NCBI RefSeq assembly: GCF_900108875.1
Contig: NZ_FNYJ01000004.1
Location: 309,056 to 373,055 of the forward strand
From: Pseudomonas sp. NFR16
Lineage (GTDB): Bacteria; Pseudomonadota; Gammaproteobacteria; Pseudomonadales; Pseudomonadaceae
Length of the DNA stretch: 64,000 nt
Reading direction: 5' to 3'
Position 1 is the stretch's first letter. The number at the start of each line of letters is the position of its first letter. Made by a program: the position numbers and the translations under genes. The notes under the pieces were generated by a model. It did no database searches, had not been told where the DNA came from, and worked only from the letters and a program-made list of their open reading frames with translations. This document shows, piece after piece, positions 1 to 8,690 of this stretch.

Positions 1-37
1 GTGTTCGACGCCTGATTCTGCGCCTCGCCCGGCCCCC

Positions 38-60
38 TGTAGGAGCGAGCTTGCTCGCGA
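38..60. repeat. REP-type repeat
   Basis: A 23-nt unit reading TGTAGGAGCGAGC then TTGCTCGCGA, whose core is an imperfect palindrome. The same sequence recurs at 8629-8652 and, inverted, at 8573-8596, and related forms occur at 15043, 52791 and 63449. This is the usual form of intergenic REP elements in Pseudomonas. It lies downstream of the short-chain dehydrogenase gene. Positions 61-176 hold nothing else I recognise. Confidence 0.8.
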
Positions 61-176
61 AGAGGCAATCACATCCGCTAAAGATTCAGCGGTTGCCCCC
101 CCTCCTCGTAAGCAACTCACTCCCACACGAACGTACTCTGAACCCTCCCGGCGCGAGAAACGGTCGGGGAAACGGC

Positions 177-947
177 TTACTTCTCACCGCGACTGCGATC
201 AATTGAGAAACCTGCCCAGGTCTGGCTGACAGGCATCAGTTCCAGGCTGTTGACGTTGACGTGCGCCGGGGTGTTCATGATCCAGAAAATCGTTTCGGCG
301 ATGTCATGCGGCTGGATCGGCTCTGCGCCTGCGTAAGTCGCGTCGTACTTGGACTGATCGCCACCGAAACGCACCAGCGAAAACTCGCTTTCGCACAAGC
401 CAGGCTCAAGATTGGTCACGCGCACGCCGGTGCCGACCAGGTCGTTGCGCAGGTTCAGCGAGAACTGCCCGACAAATGCCTTGGTACCGCCGTATACGTT
501 ACCGCCCGGATACGGATAATTGCCCGCGACCGATCCCAGGTTGACGATGCTGGCGCCGCGTCCGTAAGCGATCAGACGAGACAGCAGCGTGCGGGTGGTG
601 TAGACGAGCCCTTTGACGTTGGTGTCGATCATCGTGTCCCAGTCGTCCAGATCGCATTTGGGCGCAGGATCGATACCCAACGCCAGACCGGCGTTGTTGA
701 TCAGGCCTCGGATCTTCGCGAACTCGGCGGGCAGACCGTCGACAGCCTTCTCGACCGCCTCACGATCGCGCACATCCAGTGTCAGGGTGTGAACCTTGGT
801 CTGCTTCGACAACTCAGCGCTCAGCGCCTGCAGACGCTCCTCACGGCGACCGGTCAACACCAGTGACCAGCCGGCCTCTGCGAAACGGCGCGCGCAGGCT
901 TCGCCAAACCCGGAAGTAGCACCGGTAATGAACACGGTAGAAGTCAT
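177..947 (-). CDS. short-chain dehydrogenase/reductase (YdfG-like)
   Basis: A 256-residue cytoplasmic NAD(P)-dependent oxidoreductase of the classical SDR family. The cofactor motif TGATSGFG is at residues 8-15, NNAG at 84-87, and the catalytic Ser139, Tyr152 and Lys156 (YxxxK) are all present. Length and sequence resemble YdfG-type 3-hydroxy acid (serine/L-allo-threonine) dehydrogenases, but the substrate cannot be read from the sequence. The ATG is preceded by AGGAG seven bases upstream, so the start is secure. It is a single gene, with a REP element downstream and the long noncoding DnaA-box region upstream. No gene symbol is given because SDR specificity is uncertain. Confidence 0.9.
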   Translation of the reverse strand: MTSTVFITGATSGFGEACARRFAEAGWSLVLTGRREERLQALSAELSKQTKVHTLTLDVRDREAVEKAVDGLPAEFAKIRGLINNAGLALGIDPAPKCDLDDWDTMIDTNVKGLVYTTRTLLSRLIAYGRGASIVNLGSVAGNYPYPGGNVYGGTKAFVGQFSLNLRNDLVGTGVRVTNLEPGLCESEFSLVRFGGDQSKYDATYAGAEPIQPHDIAETIFWIMNTPAHVNVNSLELMPVSQTWAGFSIDRSRGEK

Positions 948-1158
948 ATCGTTCTCCTGACTGAGGGTTGCGGCTTATGGGATAAGCGTTGGTTAACGCA
1001 ATCTGCGTTTGATGTAGGAAAGTTCTGGAGAATGCCCGCGCGGGCGGCTCTGGATCAAGTCTTCGCGCAACCATCGTCGTACAACATGACGCAGTACAAA
1101 AAACGTACAGAAGCAGCGAAGCCTTGCAACATAAGGCCTGCACGCGGTTTTGCCCACG

Positions 1159-1666
1159 TTATCCACAGCCAGACTCACAAAATCCGGGGGCAACTCATTA
1201 TGTTTGCATGCCCCGTCATACACAGCCTGTGGGCGACCCCCGAGAGAGTTTCGCTTGACCTGCACGGACGTATCTGACGCCTGACTGCATTCAGACCTGC
1301 TCAAGTGGACAGGATCAAGAGCCACAAGCCAGAGATTGCGCTACCTGCGGCGGCCTTTCCAAGGGTTGCGCACAGAGTTATCCACAGGCCGTCAGACACA
1401 GTGAACTGTATAAAAAACCAGCTTATCAAGCGTTGACAAACACCCTCGAAATACCGGCGGAAATCACCGATCAAAAATCAACCAACCCTCTGAAAGCCCC
1501 GTAATCAAAGGCTTGTAGCCAACTGCCACCAACTTATTCACAGTCAGTTCCACAGTAAAACTGAACAAGTCAAAACCGTGACAAAACAACCGTTTGCAGC
1601 GGCTAACTGTCGCGTTTTGAGAGCACTTCAAAATTGTTTTCCACAATTGGCTGACGCTGTGCAAAA
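1159..1666. promoter_or_regulatory. cluster of five DnaA-box-like 9-mers in an 800-bp gene-free region
   Basis: Positions 948-1680 contain no convincing gene. Five 9-mers fit TTWTNCACA: TTATCCACA at 1159-1167 and 1378-1386 (both perfect E. coli-type R boxes), TTATTCACA at 1534-1542, TTTTCCACA at 1637-1645, and one in the opposite orientation, TGTGCAAAA, at 1658-1666. The part from about 1400 to 1660 is clearly more AT-rich than the neighbouring genes. The flanks (a dehydrogenase and a liv operon) are not those of Pseudomonas oriC (rpmH-dnaA), so a DnaA-titrating or DnaA-reactivating locus is a better guess than an origin. No binding has been shown. Confidence 0.45.
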
Positions 1667-1687
1667 CGATGCCTCAAACCATTGGCG

Positions 1688-1724
1688 GAAAAACAAAACG
1701 CCCCGGGCGTAGTGCCCAGGGCGT
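1688..1724 (-). terminator. rho-independent terminator of the liv operon
   Basis: The arms ACGCCCCGGGC and GCCCAGGGCGT pair over 11 positions with one C-A mismatch around a five-base loop. On the minus strand the stem is followed by TTTTGTTTTT. It lies 27 bases past the livF stop codon. Confidence 0.85.
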
Positions 1725-1750
1725 CAGGGATCAAACCGTACAATCTGAAA

Positions 1751-2467
1751 TCAATGCCCGCCAAGGTAGGCGTTCCGGACCTCCTCGTTGGTCAGCAGCT
1801 CCTTACCGGTGCCCGTCAGACGAATCTCGCCGTTCACCATCACATAGGCGCGATCCGACAGCTTCAACGCATGGTTCGCGTTCTGCTCGACCAGAAAAAT
1901 CGTCATCCCAGTCTGCGCCAACTCACGCAGCGTGGAGAAGATCTGCTTCACGATGATCGGCGCCAGGCCAAGGCTCGGCTCATCCAACAGCAACAACTTG
2001 GGGCGACTCATCAATGCACGGGCGATGGCAAGCATCTGCTGCTCGCCGCCGGACATGGTCATCGCCCGCTGATTACGACGCTCCTTGAGCCGCGGAAACA
2101 GCTCGAACATGCGCTGCATGTCCTCGCTGGCGTACTTATCCCCAATCGGGATCGTGCCCATCATCAGGTTTTCTTCCACCGACATGTCGGGGAATACGCG
2201 GCGGCCTTCGGGCGATTGCGCGATGCCGTTGGACGCGATGTAGTGCGACGACTTGTGGGTGATGTCGGTGCCCTGATAGATGATCTGCCCGCTGGCCGCC
2301 CTTGGCTGGCCGAAGATCGACATCAGCAGCGTGGATTTACCCGCGCCGTTAGAGCCGATCAGGCTGACGGTTTCGCCCTCGTCGATGTGCAGCGATACTT
2401 TCTTGAGGGCCTGGATCGGCCCGTAGTACACGTCGATCTCTTTCAGTTCGAGGATCGGCTTACTCAT
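1751..2467 (-). CDS. livF: branched-chain amino-acid ABC transporter ATPase LivF/BraG
   Basis: One of the two cytoplasmic ATPases that power import of leucine, isoleucine and valine through the LivH-LivM pore. The 238 residues carry Walker A GSNGAGKST at 38-46, the ABC signature MSGGEQQ at 138-144 and Walker B ending in LLLLDEP at 158-164. Length fits LivF/BraG (about 233-237). The start overlaps the end of livG by four bases, consistent with translational coupling, and it is the last gene of the livH-M-G-F block before a strong terminator. Confidence 0.96.
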   Translation of the reverse strand: MSKPILELKEIDVYYGPIQALKKVSLHIDEGETVSLIGSNGAGKSTLLMSIFGQPRAASGQIIYQGTDITHKSSHYIASNGIAQSPEGRRVFPDMSVEENLMMGTIPIGDKYASEDMQRMFELFPRLKERRNQRAMTMSGGEQQMLAIARALMSRPKLLLLDEPSLGLAPIIVKQIFSTLRELAQTGMTIFLVEQNANHALKLSDRAYVMVNGEIRLTGTGKELLTNEEVRNAYLGGH

Positions 2468-3339
2468 ACCAACTCCTCTTCATCAGCACCCAGGTACGCG
2501 GCGATCACTTTCGGATCGTTGCGAATCTGCTCCGGCTTGCCTTTGGCGATCACGTTGCCGTGGTCGAGCACGACGATATCGTCGGAAATCCCCATGACCA
2601 TGCCCATGTCGTGCTCGATCAGCACGATGGTCATGTCGTGTTCATCACGCAGATGGCGAATCATGCCGCTCAGCGCTTCGGTTTCCTGTGGGTTGAGGCC
2701 TGCGGCCGGTTCGTCCAGACAGATGACCTGCGGACGCGTACACATGGCGCGGGCGATCTCCAGTCGGCGCTGCTGGCCGTAGGACAATTCGCCGGCCAGG
2801 CGGTTGGCGCAGTCCACCAGATCCACCACTTCAAGCCAGTAAAAGGCCGTATTCATGGCGTCTTCTTCGGCCTTGCGGTAGCCCTTGGTATTGAGAATGC
2901 CGGCAATCATGTTGCGATTGACCCACATGTGTTGGGCAACCAGCAGGTTCTCGACGACCGACATTTCCTTGAACAGACGAATGTTCTGGAACGTGCGCGC
3001 CAGACCCGCCCGGTTCACCAGATGCGTGCCGCCGAACATTTTGTAGAACAGACGGCTGCCGAAACGCTTGGGCGACGCGAAGTCGCTGGCGCGGAACTGC
3101 TCGCCCAGCAGCTGGATGACGTTGGTCTTCTTGCCGCGGGCGTTCAACTCGATGCGCCCGCCGGTGGCTTTGTAGAAGCCGGTCAGGCAGTTGAACACCG
3201 TGGTCTTGCCGGCTCCGTTGGGGCCGATCAGGGCGAAGATCGAATTGCGGCGTACCTCGAGGCTGACGTCGCTGAGTGCCTTGATGCCACCGAAATGCAT
3301 CATCAGGTTTTCGACGGAAAGAACGATTTCGTCGCTCAT
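2464..3339 (-). CDS. livG: branched-chain amino-acid ABC transporter ATPase LivG/BraF
   Basis: The second ATPase of the importer. Walker A GPNGAGKTT lies near residue 40, the signature LSYGQQRR near 186 and Walker B ending in CLDEP near 208. The ATG at 3339 shares its A with the livM TGA stop and has GGAGG seven bases upstream; a GTG one codon earlier is less likely. The protein (291 aa) is about 35 residues longer than the 255-residue BraF type, because of an extra segment at about residues 72-110, between Walker A and the Q-loop. Confidence 0.95.
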   Translation of the reverse strand: MSDEIVLSVENLMMHFGGIKALSDVSLEVRRNSIFALIGPNGAGKTTVFNCLTGFYKATGGRIELNARGKKTNVIQLLGEQFRASDFASPKRFGSRLFYKMFGGTHLVNRAGLARTFQNIRLFKEMSVVENLLVAQHMWVNRNMIAGILNTKGYRKAEEDAMNTAFYWLEVVDLVDCANRLAGELSYGQQRRLEIARAMCTRPQVICLDEPAAGLNPQETEALSGMIRHLRDEHDMTIVLIEHDMGMVMGISDDIVVLDHGNVIAKGKPEQIRNDPKVIAAYLGADEEELV

Positions 3340-4634
3340 CACGCGCCCTCCACTTTTGCCAGCACGCCTTTGCGTGGTTGTACGCCGGTACGGCTGATGC
3401 GAATCAGGCCACGTGGGCGCCAGATCATCATGAGCACCATCAGGATGCCGAACAGCAGCACGCGGTATTCAGCGAAGCTGCGCAGCATTTCCGGCGCGAC
3501 GGTCAGCACGAACGCGGCGATCACTACGCCCACGGTGGAGCCCATGCCGCCGAGCACGACGATGGCCAGGATCAGCGCGGATTCGAAAAAGGTGAACGAC
3601 GTCGGGTTGACGAAGCCTTGGTAACTGGCGAAGAACACCCCCGCCAGACCCGCCGTCGACGCACCGATGGTAAACGCCGAAAGCTTGACCAGCACGTGAT
3701 TCAGGCCCATGGAGCGACAGGCGATCTCGTCTTCACGCAATGCTTCCCAGGCGCGGCCAACCGGCATGCGGGTCAGGCGGTGCTTGATGTACAGCACGGC
3801 CAGCACGACGAGGAACAGCACGGCGTAGATGAAGATGAATTTCAGGTCCGGGTTGTATTCGAAACCGAAATATTCGTGAATGGGAACGCCGCCGTCTTTG
3901 GCACGCCGACCGAACTCCAGGCCGAAGAACGTTGGCGAAGGCACCGGCACGCCGTTCGGGCCACCGGTGAACGACAGCCAGTTGTTGAGCACCAGACGAA
4001 TGATTTCGCCGAAACCCAGGGTCACGATCGCCAGATAGTCGCCATGCATGCGCAAGACCGGGAAGCCGAGAATGCAGCCTGCAAACGCCGCAGCGATGGC
4101 CGCCAATGGCAATGCCGACCAGAAACCCAGGCCCAGATACTGATAACCCAGCGCCAGACCGTAGGCGCCAATGGCGTAGAACGCCACGTAGCCCAGATCG
4201 AGCAGACCGGCCAGGCCCACCACGATGTTCAGACCCAGACCGAGCAATACGTAGATCAGCCCGAGGATGACCACGGTCAGCAGGTACTTGTCGGCGAACA
4301 CCGGGAAAATCACCGCGATCAGAATCATCAGCGGAATGATGAAGCGCAGTCGTGTTTTGTAGCCTGGCGGCAGTACATGCACGCCTGAACCCGAGCTTTC
4401 GAAACTCTGAGCGATGGCCACGCCCTTGGGCGTCTGCAGAAACAGACTCATGAGGAAGCGGCCGACCACTACCACGCCGACCAGCGCCGCGACGCGACCC
4501 GGTTGCATGTTGAAGCCATAGCCGTCCAGCACGATGCCGACGATGGGACCGAACACGATCAGCGCCAGCAAGCCGGCGACTACTGCGTCGATCAGGCTTT
4601 GTTTGATATCGATGGGTTTAGTAGGAGCAGACAT
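3339..4634 (-). CDS. livM: branched-chain amino-acid ABC transporter permease LivM/BraE
   Basis: An inner-membrane permease of 431 residues that pairs with LivH to form the translocation pore. There are many hydrophobic segments, starting at about residues 15-37 and recurring from about 95. The LivM family motif around GLDLGYVAFYAIGAY is present, as is the cytoplasmic EAA-type region (GRAWEALREDEIACRSMG) that contacts the ATPases. Its stop overlaps the livG start (TGATG), and it begins two bases after livH ends. Confidence 0.95.
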   Translation of the reverse strand: MSAPTKPIDIKQSLIDAVVAGLLALIVFGPIVGIVLDGYGFNMQPGRVAALVGVVVVGRFLMSLFLQTPKGVAIAQSFESSGSGVHVLPPGYKTRLRFIIPLMILIAVIFPVFADKYLLTVVILGLIYVLLGLGLNIVVGLAGLLDLGYVAFYAIGAYGLALGYQYLGLGFWSALPLAAIAAAFAGCILGFPVLRMHGDYLAIVTLGFGEIIRLVLNNWLSFTGGPNGVPVPSPTFFGLEFGRRAKDGGVPIHEYFGFEYNPDLKFIFIYAVLFLVVLAVLYIKHRLTRMPVGRAWEALREDEIACRSMGLNHVLVKLSAFTIGASTAGLAGVFFASYQGFVNPTSFTFFESALILAIVVLGGMGSTVGVVIAAFVLTVAPEMLRSFAEYRVLLFGILMVLMMIWRPRGLIRISRTGVQPRKGVLAKVEGA

Positions 4635-4636
4635 GG

Positions 4637-5551
<915 letters not shown>

Positions 5552-5648
5552 CACGCACGCTCACGAACTTGAAAGGCCAACCTGGCGCATACCGGTCTGT
5601 CTCCTCGTGAGAGACAGCGGGACGGCACGATGGCAACAGAAGAAATCC

Positions 5649-5670
5649 GGGGCAGCGCCTGCGCAGCCCC
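5649..5670 (-). other. intercistronic GC-rich hairpin between binding-protein and permease genes
   Basis: A nearly palindromic element: five pairs, a T-T mismatch, then four more pairs, with no T-tract after it. Hairpins like this between a periplasmic binding-protein gene and its transporter genes often stabilise the upstream mRNA or partly terminate, so that more binding protein is made. That role is inferred here. Confidence 0.5.
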
Positions 5671-5737
5671 GATTACCGGAGAGCGTCGAGTCGAGGTCCG
5701 AAGTCCGGGACACGACGCTTCCGACTAGGAGCTCAAC

Positions 5738-6871
5738 TCACTTCTGCTTTTCGAGCTGGTGATATTTGCCGTCCTTGTCCCACTGGTAAACCACGTAGTC
5801 GGAGACTTTCAGGTCGCCTTTGGTGTCCCAGGCTTTCTCGCCCATGACGGTTTTCACCGGGTGGGCTTTCAGGAACTTGGCAGCGTCTTCGCCTTTGTTG
5901 GACTTGGCGCCGTTGAAGCCGGCGGCCAGGGCCTGAACCGAAGCGTATGCATACAGGGTGTAGCCTTCAGGCTCGTAACCGGACTTGCGGAACTGCTCCA
6001 CCACAGCCTTGCTGTCTGGCAGCAGGCGCGGGTCGGCACCGAAGGTCATGTACACGCCATCAACGTATTGTGCGCCACCGGCGGTAGTGACCAGTTCGTC
6101 GGTCACAACGCCGTCGTCGGACATGAACTTGACGTCTTTCAGACCTTGCTCACGCAGTTGGCGGACCAGAGGACCGGCTTCCGGGTGCAGGCCGCCGAAG
6201 TAGACGACATCAGCGCCGGTAGAGCGGATTTTGGTGACCAGGGCGCTGAAGTCTTTCTCGCCACGGGTCAGACCTTCTTCCAGCACAGGCTTCACACCGC
6301 GAGCGGTCAGCTGTTTGGCGGTGGCGTCAGCCAGGCCTTTGCCGTAGGTGTCTTTGTCGTTGATGACCGCGACTTTCTTGGCTTTGAGCACATCGACGAT
6401 GTAGTCACCGGCAACGACGCCCTGCTGGTCGTCACGACCGCACATACGGAACATGGCGCTCAGACCGCGTTCGGTAACGGTCGGGTTCGTGGAGCCTGGG
6501 GTGATCGCGATGATGCCGGCTTCATCATAGACTTCAGAAGCTGGAATGGTGGATGAGGAGCAGAAGTGACCGACGACGCCGGCTACCTTGTCCGACGCCG
6601 CCTTGTTGGCGACCGCTACGGCCTGCTTGGGCTCGCAAGCGTCATCGTATGCGGTAATTGCGATCTTCTCGCCGTTGACGCCGCCAGCGGCGTTGATCGC
6701 GTCGGCTGCTGCTTGAGCGCCTTTCATGTACTGCTCGCCAAACGAGGCGTTCGCACCGGTCATCGGGCCCGCGACGCCGATCTTGATGTCAGCCTGCGCA
6801 AAAGTAGCCGCACCCATTGCAGTAGCAACTGCGAGTGCCAGAAAGCCTTTCCTGTAAAACGTCTGCGACAT
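5738..6871 (-). CDS. braC: branched-chain amino-acid-binding protein (LivJ/BraC family)
   Basis: The periplasmic Leu/Ile/Val-binding protein that delivers substrate to LivHMGF. A signal peptide of about 26 residues ends FAQA, and the mature protein begins DIKIGVAGPMTG, typical of BraC. The 377 residues compare with about 373 for P. aeruginosa BraC. The pair of Cys residues of the LivJ/BraC fold is seen at DDACEP and GHFCSS. GGAG lies eight bases before the ATG. A sigma-54 promoter sits about 55 bases upstream. The family can also bind alanine and threonine; exact specificity is not readable. Confidence 0.95.
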   Translation of the reverse strand: MSQTFYRKGFLALAVATAMGAATFAQADIKIGVAGPMTGANASFGEQYMKGAQAAADAINAAGGVNGEKIAITAYDDACEPKQAVAVANKAASDKVAGVVGHFCSSSTIPASEVYDEAGIIAITPGSTNPTVTERGLSAMFRMCGRDDQQGVVAGDYIVDVLKAKKVAVINDKDTYGKGLADATAKQLTARGVKPVLEEGLTRGEKDFSALVTKIRSTGADVVYFGGLHPEAGPLVRQLREQGLKDVKFMSDDGVVTDELVTTAGGAQYVDGVYMTFGADPRLLPDSKAVVEQFRKSGYEPEGYTLYAYASVQALAAGFNGAKSNKGEDAAKFLKAHPVKTVMGEKAWDTKGDLKVSDYVVYQWDKDGKYHQLEKQK

Positions 6872-6924
6872 GAGTTGGTGCTCCTAGGTTTTTTAATTAG
6901 CACTGCGACCACAGAGTTGCTCTG

Positions 6925-6940
6925 AGCAAGTGGCGTGCCA
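6925..6940 (-). promoter_or_regulatory. sigma-54 (RpoN) promoter for braC-livHMGF
   Basis: The minus strand reads TGGCACGCCACTTGCT, an exact fit to TGGCACG-N4-TTGCW with ten bases between the invariant GG and GC. Transcription would start near 6914, giving a leader of about 43 bases before the braC ATG. An enhancer-binding protein would be needed; a candidate dyad is at 7138-7154. The rest of 6872-7228 is noncoding. Confidence 0.8.
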
Positions 6941-7137
6941 TCGGTTTTTTATTCTGAAAAAAGTCATCGTTTTGTTGTTATGCGACTGATTCGAGCCCTT
7001 TTTAACTGGGCGTGCAACCGTCTAAACCGCGCAAGGTGCAACCCTGCGACATTGAAAGAGCAACCCTCCCGAATAATGCGCGCAACCGCGCCAACCTGAC
7101 CTGTACAACCCTGTTGTTACAGCCTGCGTCACCGAAC

Positions 7138-7154
7138 TGCACACCGCCGGTGCG
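7138..7154. promoter_or_regulatory. possible NtrC enhancer dyad
   Basis: TGCACA-N5-GGTGCG matches the NtrC consensus TGCACC-N5-GGTGCA at 10 of 12 positions. It lies about 230 bases upstream of the predicted sigma-54 start site for braC, within the range of enhancer sites. This suggests nitrogen-limitation control of amino-acid uptake, but a single imperfect site is weak evidence. Confidence 0.4.
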
Positions 7155-7228
7155 GGGCCGCTACGGGACGCACCATTTCAGGTTAGTGGATGCGCGGCTA
7201 CGCGTTGGTCCAAGACAGACATCTGGCC

Positions 7229-8512
7229 TCAGATGACAACTCTGAGGCACTGACCGGCATGGTATAGCGAAAAGCCAGCTTCGTACAAAGCACTGCGCAA
7301 ACCAATAGCCGAGAGCGGCTGCATGTCGGCGAAAGGAATGGGCAGGACGGACCTGTCACCGGTGCACAGGTAATCGGCGAACGCTTTGCCCACCACTGTG
7401 CCGGTGGTATTGCCGCGCCCGTTGAAACCGGTGACCGCGACCAATCCTGGTGCAGGTTCGAACACCCGCAGCAGATGATCGGGCGTAAACGCAATGCAGC
7501 CCGTCCAGGTGCATTCCCACTCGACCTTCTTCAGATACGGAAAGTAGTGCTGCTGGACCCGATCGGCCCAGGCCTTGAGGAACCAGCCCGGTTTCTGATT
7601 GCCATTGCCCAGACTGCCCAGCAACAGGCGTCCGTCGGCGTCGCGGCGAATACTGCTTAACACCTGGCGGGTATCCCAGGACCCCTGGCCCCCCGGCAAA
7701 ATCTGCTGAGCCGCCTCTTCGGTCAAAGGCGCCGAAGCCACCTGATAGTAATAGCCGGGGAAGAAATGCCGACGCAGCTCGGTCCACTCACCCTCGGTGT
7801 AGGCATTGGAAGCGATGACCACCTGATCGGCGAGGACCGAGCCGTTTTCCGTGATCACGCACCAGCGTTGGCCCTGTCGCTCCAGCTGCTTGACCGGCGA
7901 ATGATCGAATCGCAGCCCGCCCAGTTTGGTGACGGCAGCGGCCAACCCGCTGGTGTACGCCATCGGGTTGATGGTGCCCGCGCGCATGTCCAATAGGGCC
8001 GACGTGATTTGTCGGGTGCCGGTGGCCTCCTGACAGGCTTTGCCGGTGAGCAGCTCGACCGGGGCACCGCGGCGCTTCCACTGCTCCTCGCGGCTGCGCA
8101 GGTCCAGTTCGCCTTTGCCGTTGTGTGCCATGTGCAAAGTGCCTTTGCGCGTGGCCTGGCATTCGATGCCATATTTTTCGATCAGGCTGAACACCAGAGA
8201 TGGCGCGTTGCCGAGCATGGTGTTGAGTTGACTGCCGACTTTCTCACCGAAACCGGCTTCGATCTCGTCAGGCGGAATCCACAGGCCAGCGTTCACCAGT
8301 CCTACGTTGCGCCCCGAACCGCCCTGCCCCGTACGATGAGCCTCGACGATAACCACGCTCTTGCCTTGCTCGAGCAAATGAATTGCTGCCGACAACCCGG
8401 TAATCCCTGCGCCGATCACGCAGACATCAGCCGTAACCTCCCCTTTCAACGCCGACGCCTCAGGCCTCTGCGGTGTCAGCGTTTCCCACAAGCATTCTTC
8501 GTGTAACGGCAT
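7229..8512 (-). CDS. amaA: FAD-dependent amine oxidoreductase, probable L-pipecolate oxidase AmaA
   Basis: A 427-residue flavoenzyme of the DAO family. The Rossmann motif GAGITG starts at residue 34, with ribose-binding Glu57, and a C-terminal FAD motif TGFNGRG is present. In P. putida the 428-residue AmaA oxidises L-pipecolate to piperideine-6-carboxylate in lysine catabolism and is encoded next to amaB and a LysR gene. The same neighbourhood occurs here (amaB upstream, divergent LysR), which supports the call over the related gamma-glutamylputrescine oxidases. AGG lies seven bases before the ATG. It probably follows amaB on one transcript, with a REP pair between. Confidence 0.75.
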   Translation of the reverse strand: MPLHEECLWETLTPQRPEASALKGEVTADVCVIGAGITGLSAAIHLLEQGKSVVIVEAHRTGQGGSGRNVGLVNAGLWIPPDEIEAGFGEKVGSQLNTMLGNAPSLVFSLIEKYGIECQATRKGTLHMAHNGKGELDLRSREEQWKRRGAPVELLTGKACQEATGTRQITSALLDMRAGTINPMAYTSGLAAAVTKLGGLRFDHSPVKQLERQGQRWCVITENGSVLADQVVIASNAYTEGEWTELRRHFFPGYYYQVASAPLTEEAAQQILPGGQGSWDTRQVLSSIRRDADGRLLLGSLGNGNQKPGWFLKAWADRVQQHYFPYLKKVEWECTWTGCIAFTPDHLLRVFEPAPGLVAVTGFNGRGNTTGTVVGKAFADYLCTGDRSVLPIPFADMQPLSAIGLRSALYEAGFSLYHAGQCLRVVI

Positions 8513-8572
8513 CGCACAACCTCGGAAAGAGACAACGATGATTCAAATTCGGTGTTGTTTGTTCTGACGCTA

Positions 8573-8652
8573 TCGCGAGCAAGCTCGCTCCCACAAAGTG
8601 GATACGGCCGGAAGGTGCGCACCATTTTTTGTGGGAGCGAGCTTGCTCGCGA
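8573..8652. repeat. inverted pair of REP elements (BIME-like)
   Basis: The 24-nt unit at 8573-8596 is repeated as a perfect reverse complement at 8629-8652, separated by 32 bases. Both belong to the same family as the unit at 38-60. The pair lies between amaB and amaA and could fold into a long hairpin in their mRNA. Confidence 0.9.
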
Positions 8653-8690
8653 ATAAGGTCAACGCGGCACTTTTATTGACCGCGCCTCAA

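Noticed and set aside
1159..1666. Chromosomal origin of replication
   Set aside because: Pseudomonas oriC lies by rpmH and dnaA, which are absent here; no DnaA-trio or 13-mer array was seen.
1682..2782. Long open frame on the plus strand opposite livF
   Set aside because: It lies antisense to a gene with clear ABC motifs and has no recognisable domain; open antisense frames are common in GC-rich genes.
6972..6979. Crc/Hfq CA-motif AACAACAA upstream of braC
   Set aside because: It lies upstream of the predicted sigma-54 start, so it would not be in that mRNA; it could matter only if a more distant promoter exists.
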